DNA from: an uncultured Collinsella sp.
Lineage (GTDB): Bacteria > Actinomycetota > Coriobacteriia > Coriobacteriales > Coriobacteriaceae
DNA length: 5,063 nt
Direction of reading: 5' to 3'
NCBI GenBank assembly: GCA_900552185.1
Contig: URYT01000136.1
Location: 1-5,063, forward strand
Part shown: one piece after another, positions 5,015-5,063 of the stretch
Numbering within the stretch: the first letter of the stretch is position 1
Layout of the letters: each line of letters starts with the position of its first letter
Notes under the pieces: generated by a model
Seen by the model: only the letters and a program-made list of their open reading frames with translations
The model's database searches: none
Told to the model about the DNA's origin: nothing
Position numbers and translations under genes: made by a program

Positions 5015-5063
5015 TTAGCCAAAGTAGCGCTTGAGCAGGCCGGCGAAAGCCTTGCCGTGGCGG
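5015..5063 (-). CDS. 3' end of an unidentified gene (partial)
   Basis: The minus strand reads RHGKAFAGLLKRYFG followed by TAA at 5017-5015, then a good terminator 34 bp on. The basic, amphipathic tail and the well-placed terminator support a real C-terminus over the other two frames, which also stop nearby. Only 15 residues are visible, so the product cannot be named. Confidence 0.55.
   Translation of the reverse strand, partial: RHGKAFAGLLKRYFG

Noticed and set aside
1..5063. CRISPR array, tRNA or rRNA genes
   Set aside because: No regularly spaced short direct repeats and no cloverleaf or ribosomal RNA sequence were seen on either strand.

Overview
The window looks like chromosomal DNA from a fairly GC-rich gut actinobacterium, most likely a coriobacterium of the Collinsella type. 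That placement is an inference from three things: the pdxST operon next to a divergent MocR-type pdxR, the character of the nuclease-like protein at 3645-4772, and intergenic regions full of long palindromes. I could not run a database search.

Layout. Positions 1-288 hold no convincing gene. They contain an intrinsic terminator (16-56) for a gene off the left edge and two long inverted repeats (140-193 and 200-267). On the minus strand, pdxS (897-1766) and pdxT (289-876) form an operon with a 20-bp gap, encoding the two subunits of the DXP-independent pyridoxal 5'-phosphate (PLP) synthase. Reading the other way, across a 145-bp divergent promoter region (1767-1911), is pdxR (1912-3348), a GntR/aminotransferase fusion regulator. 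PdxR probably senses PLP and controls pdxST and itself.

The right part is an accessory patch. A gene for a 375-residue protein with a C-terminal PD-(D/E)XK (Vsr/DUF559-like) nuclease domain and a possible AbiEi-like N-terminal half (3645-4772) lies between two copies, in the same orientation, of a 119-bp repeat (3343-3461 and 4763-4881). The copies share 99 of 119 positions, and both carry the same perfect 16-bp terminal inverted repeats. The left repeat end supplies the stop codon of the gene before it in both cases, in different frames: TGA for pdxR and TAG for the nuclease gene. A further palindrome (3496-3561) and a small imperfect direct repeat lie between the first copy and the nuclease gene.

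At the right edge, a minus-strand terminator (4950-4980) follows the last 15 codons of a gene that enters from the right (5015-5063).

The vitamin B6 part is well understood and confidently assigned. The part that may be undescribed is the repeat-flanked nuclease-like gene and the palindromic elements placed against gene ends. Whether these form a mobile or defence module cannot be decided from this window alone.
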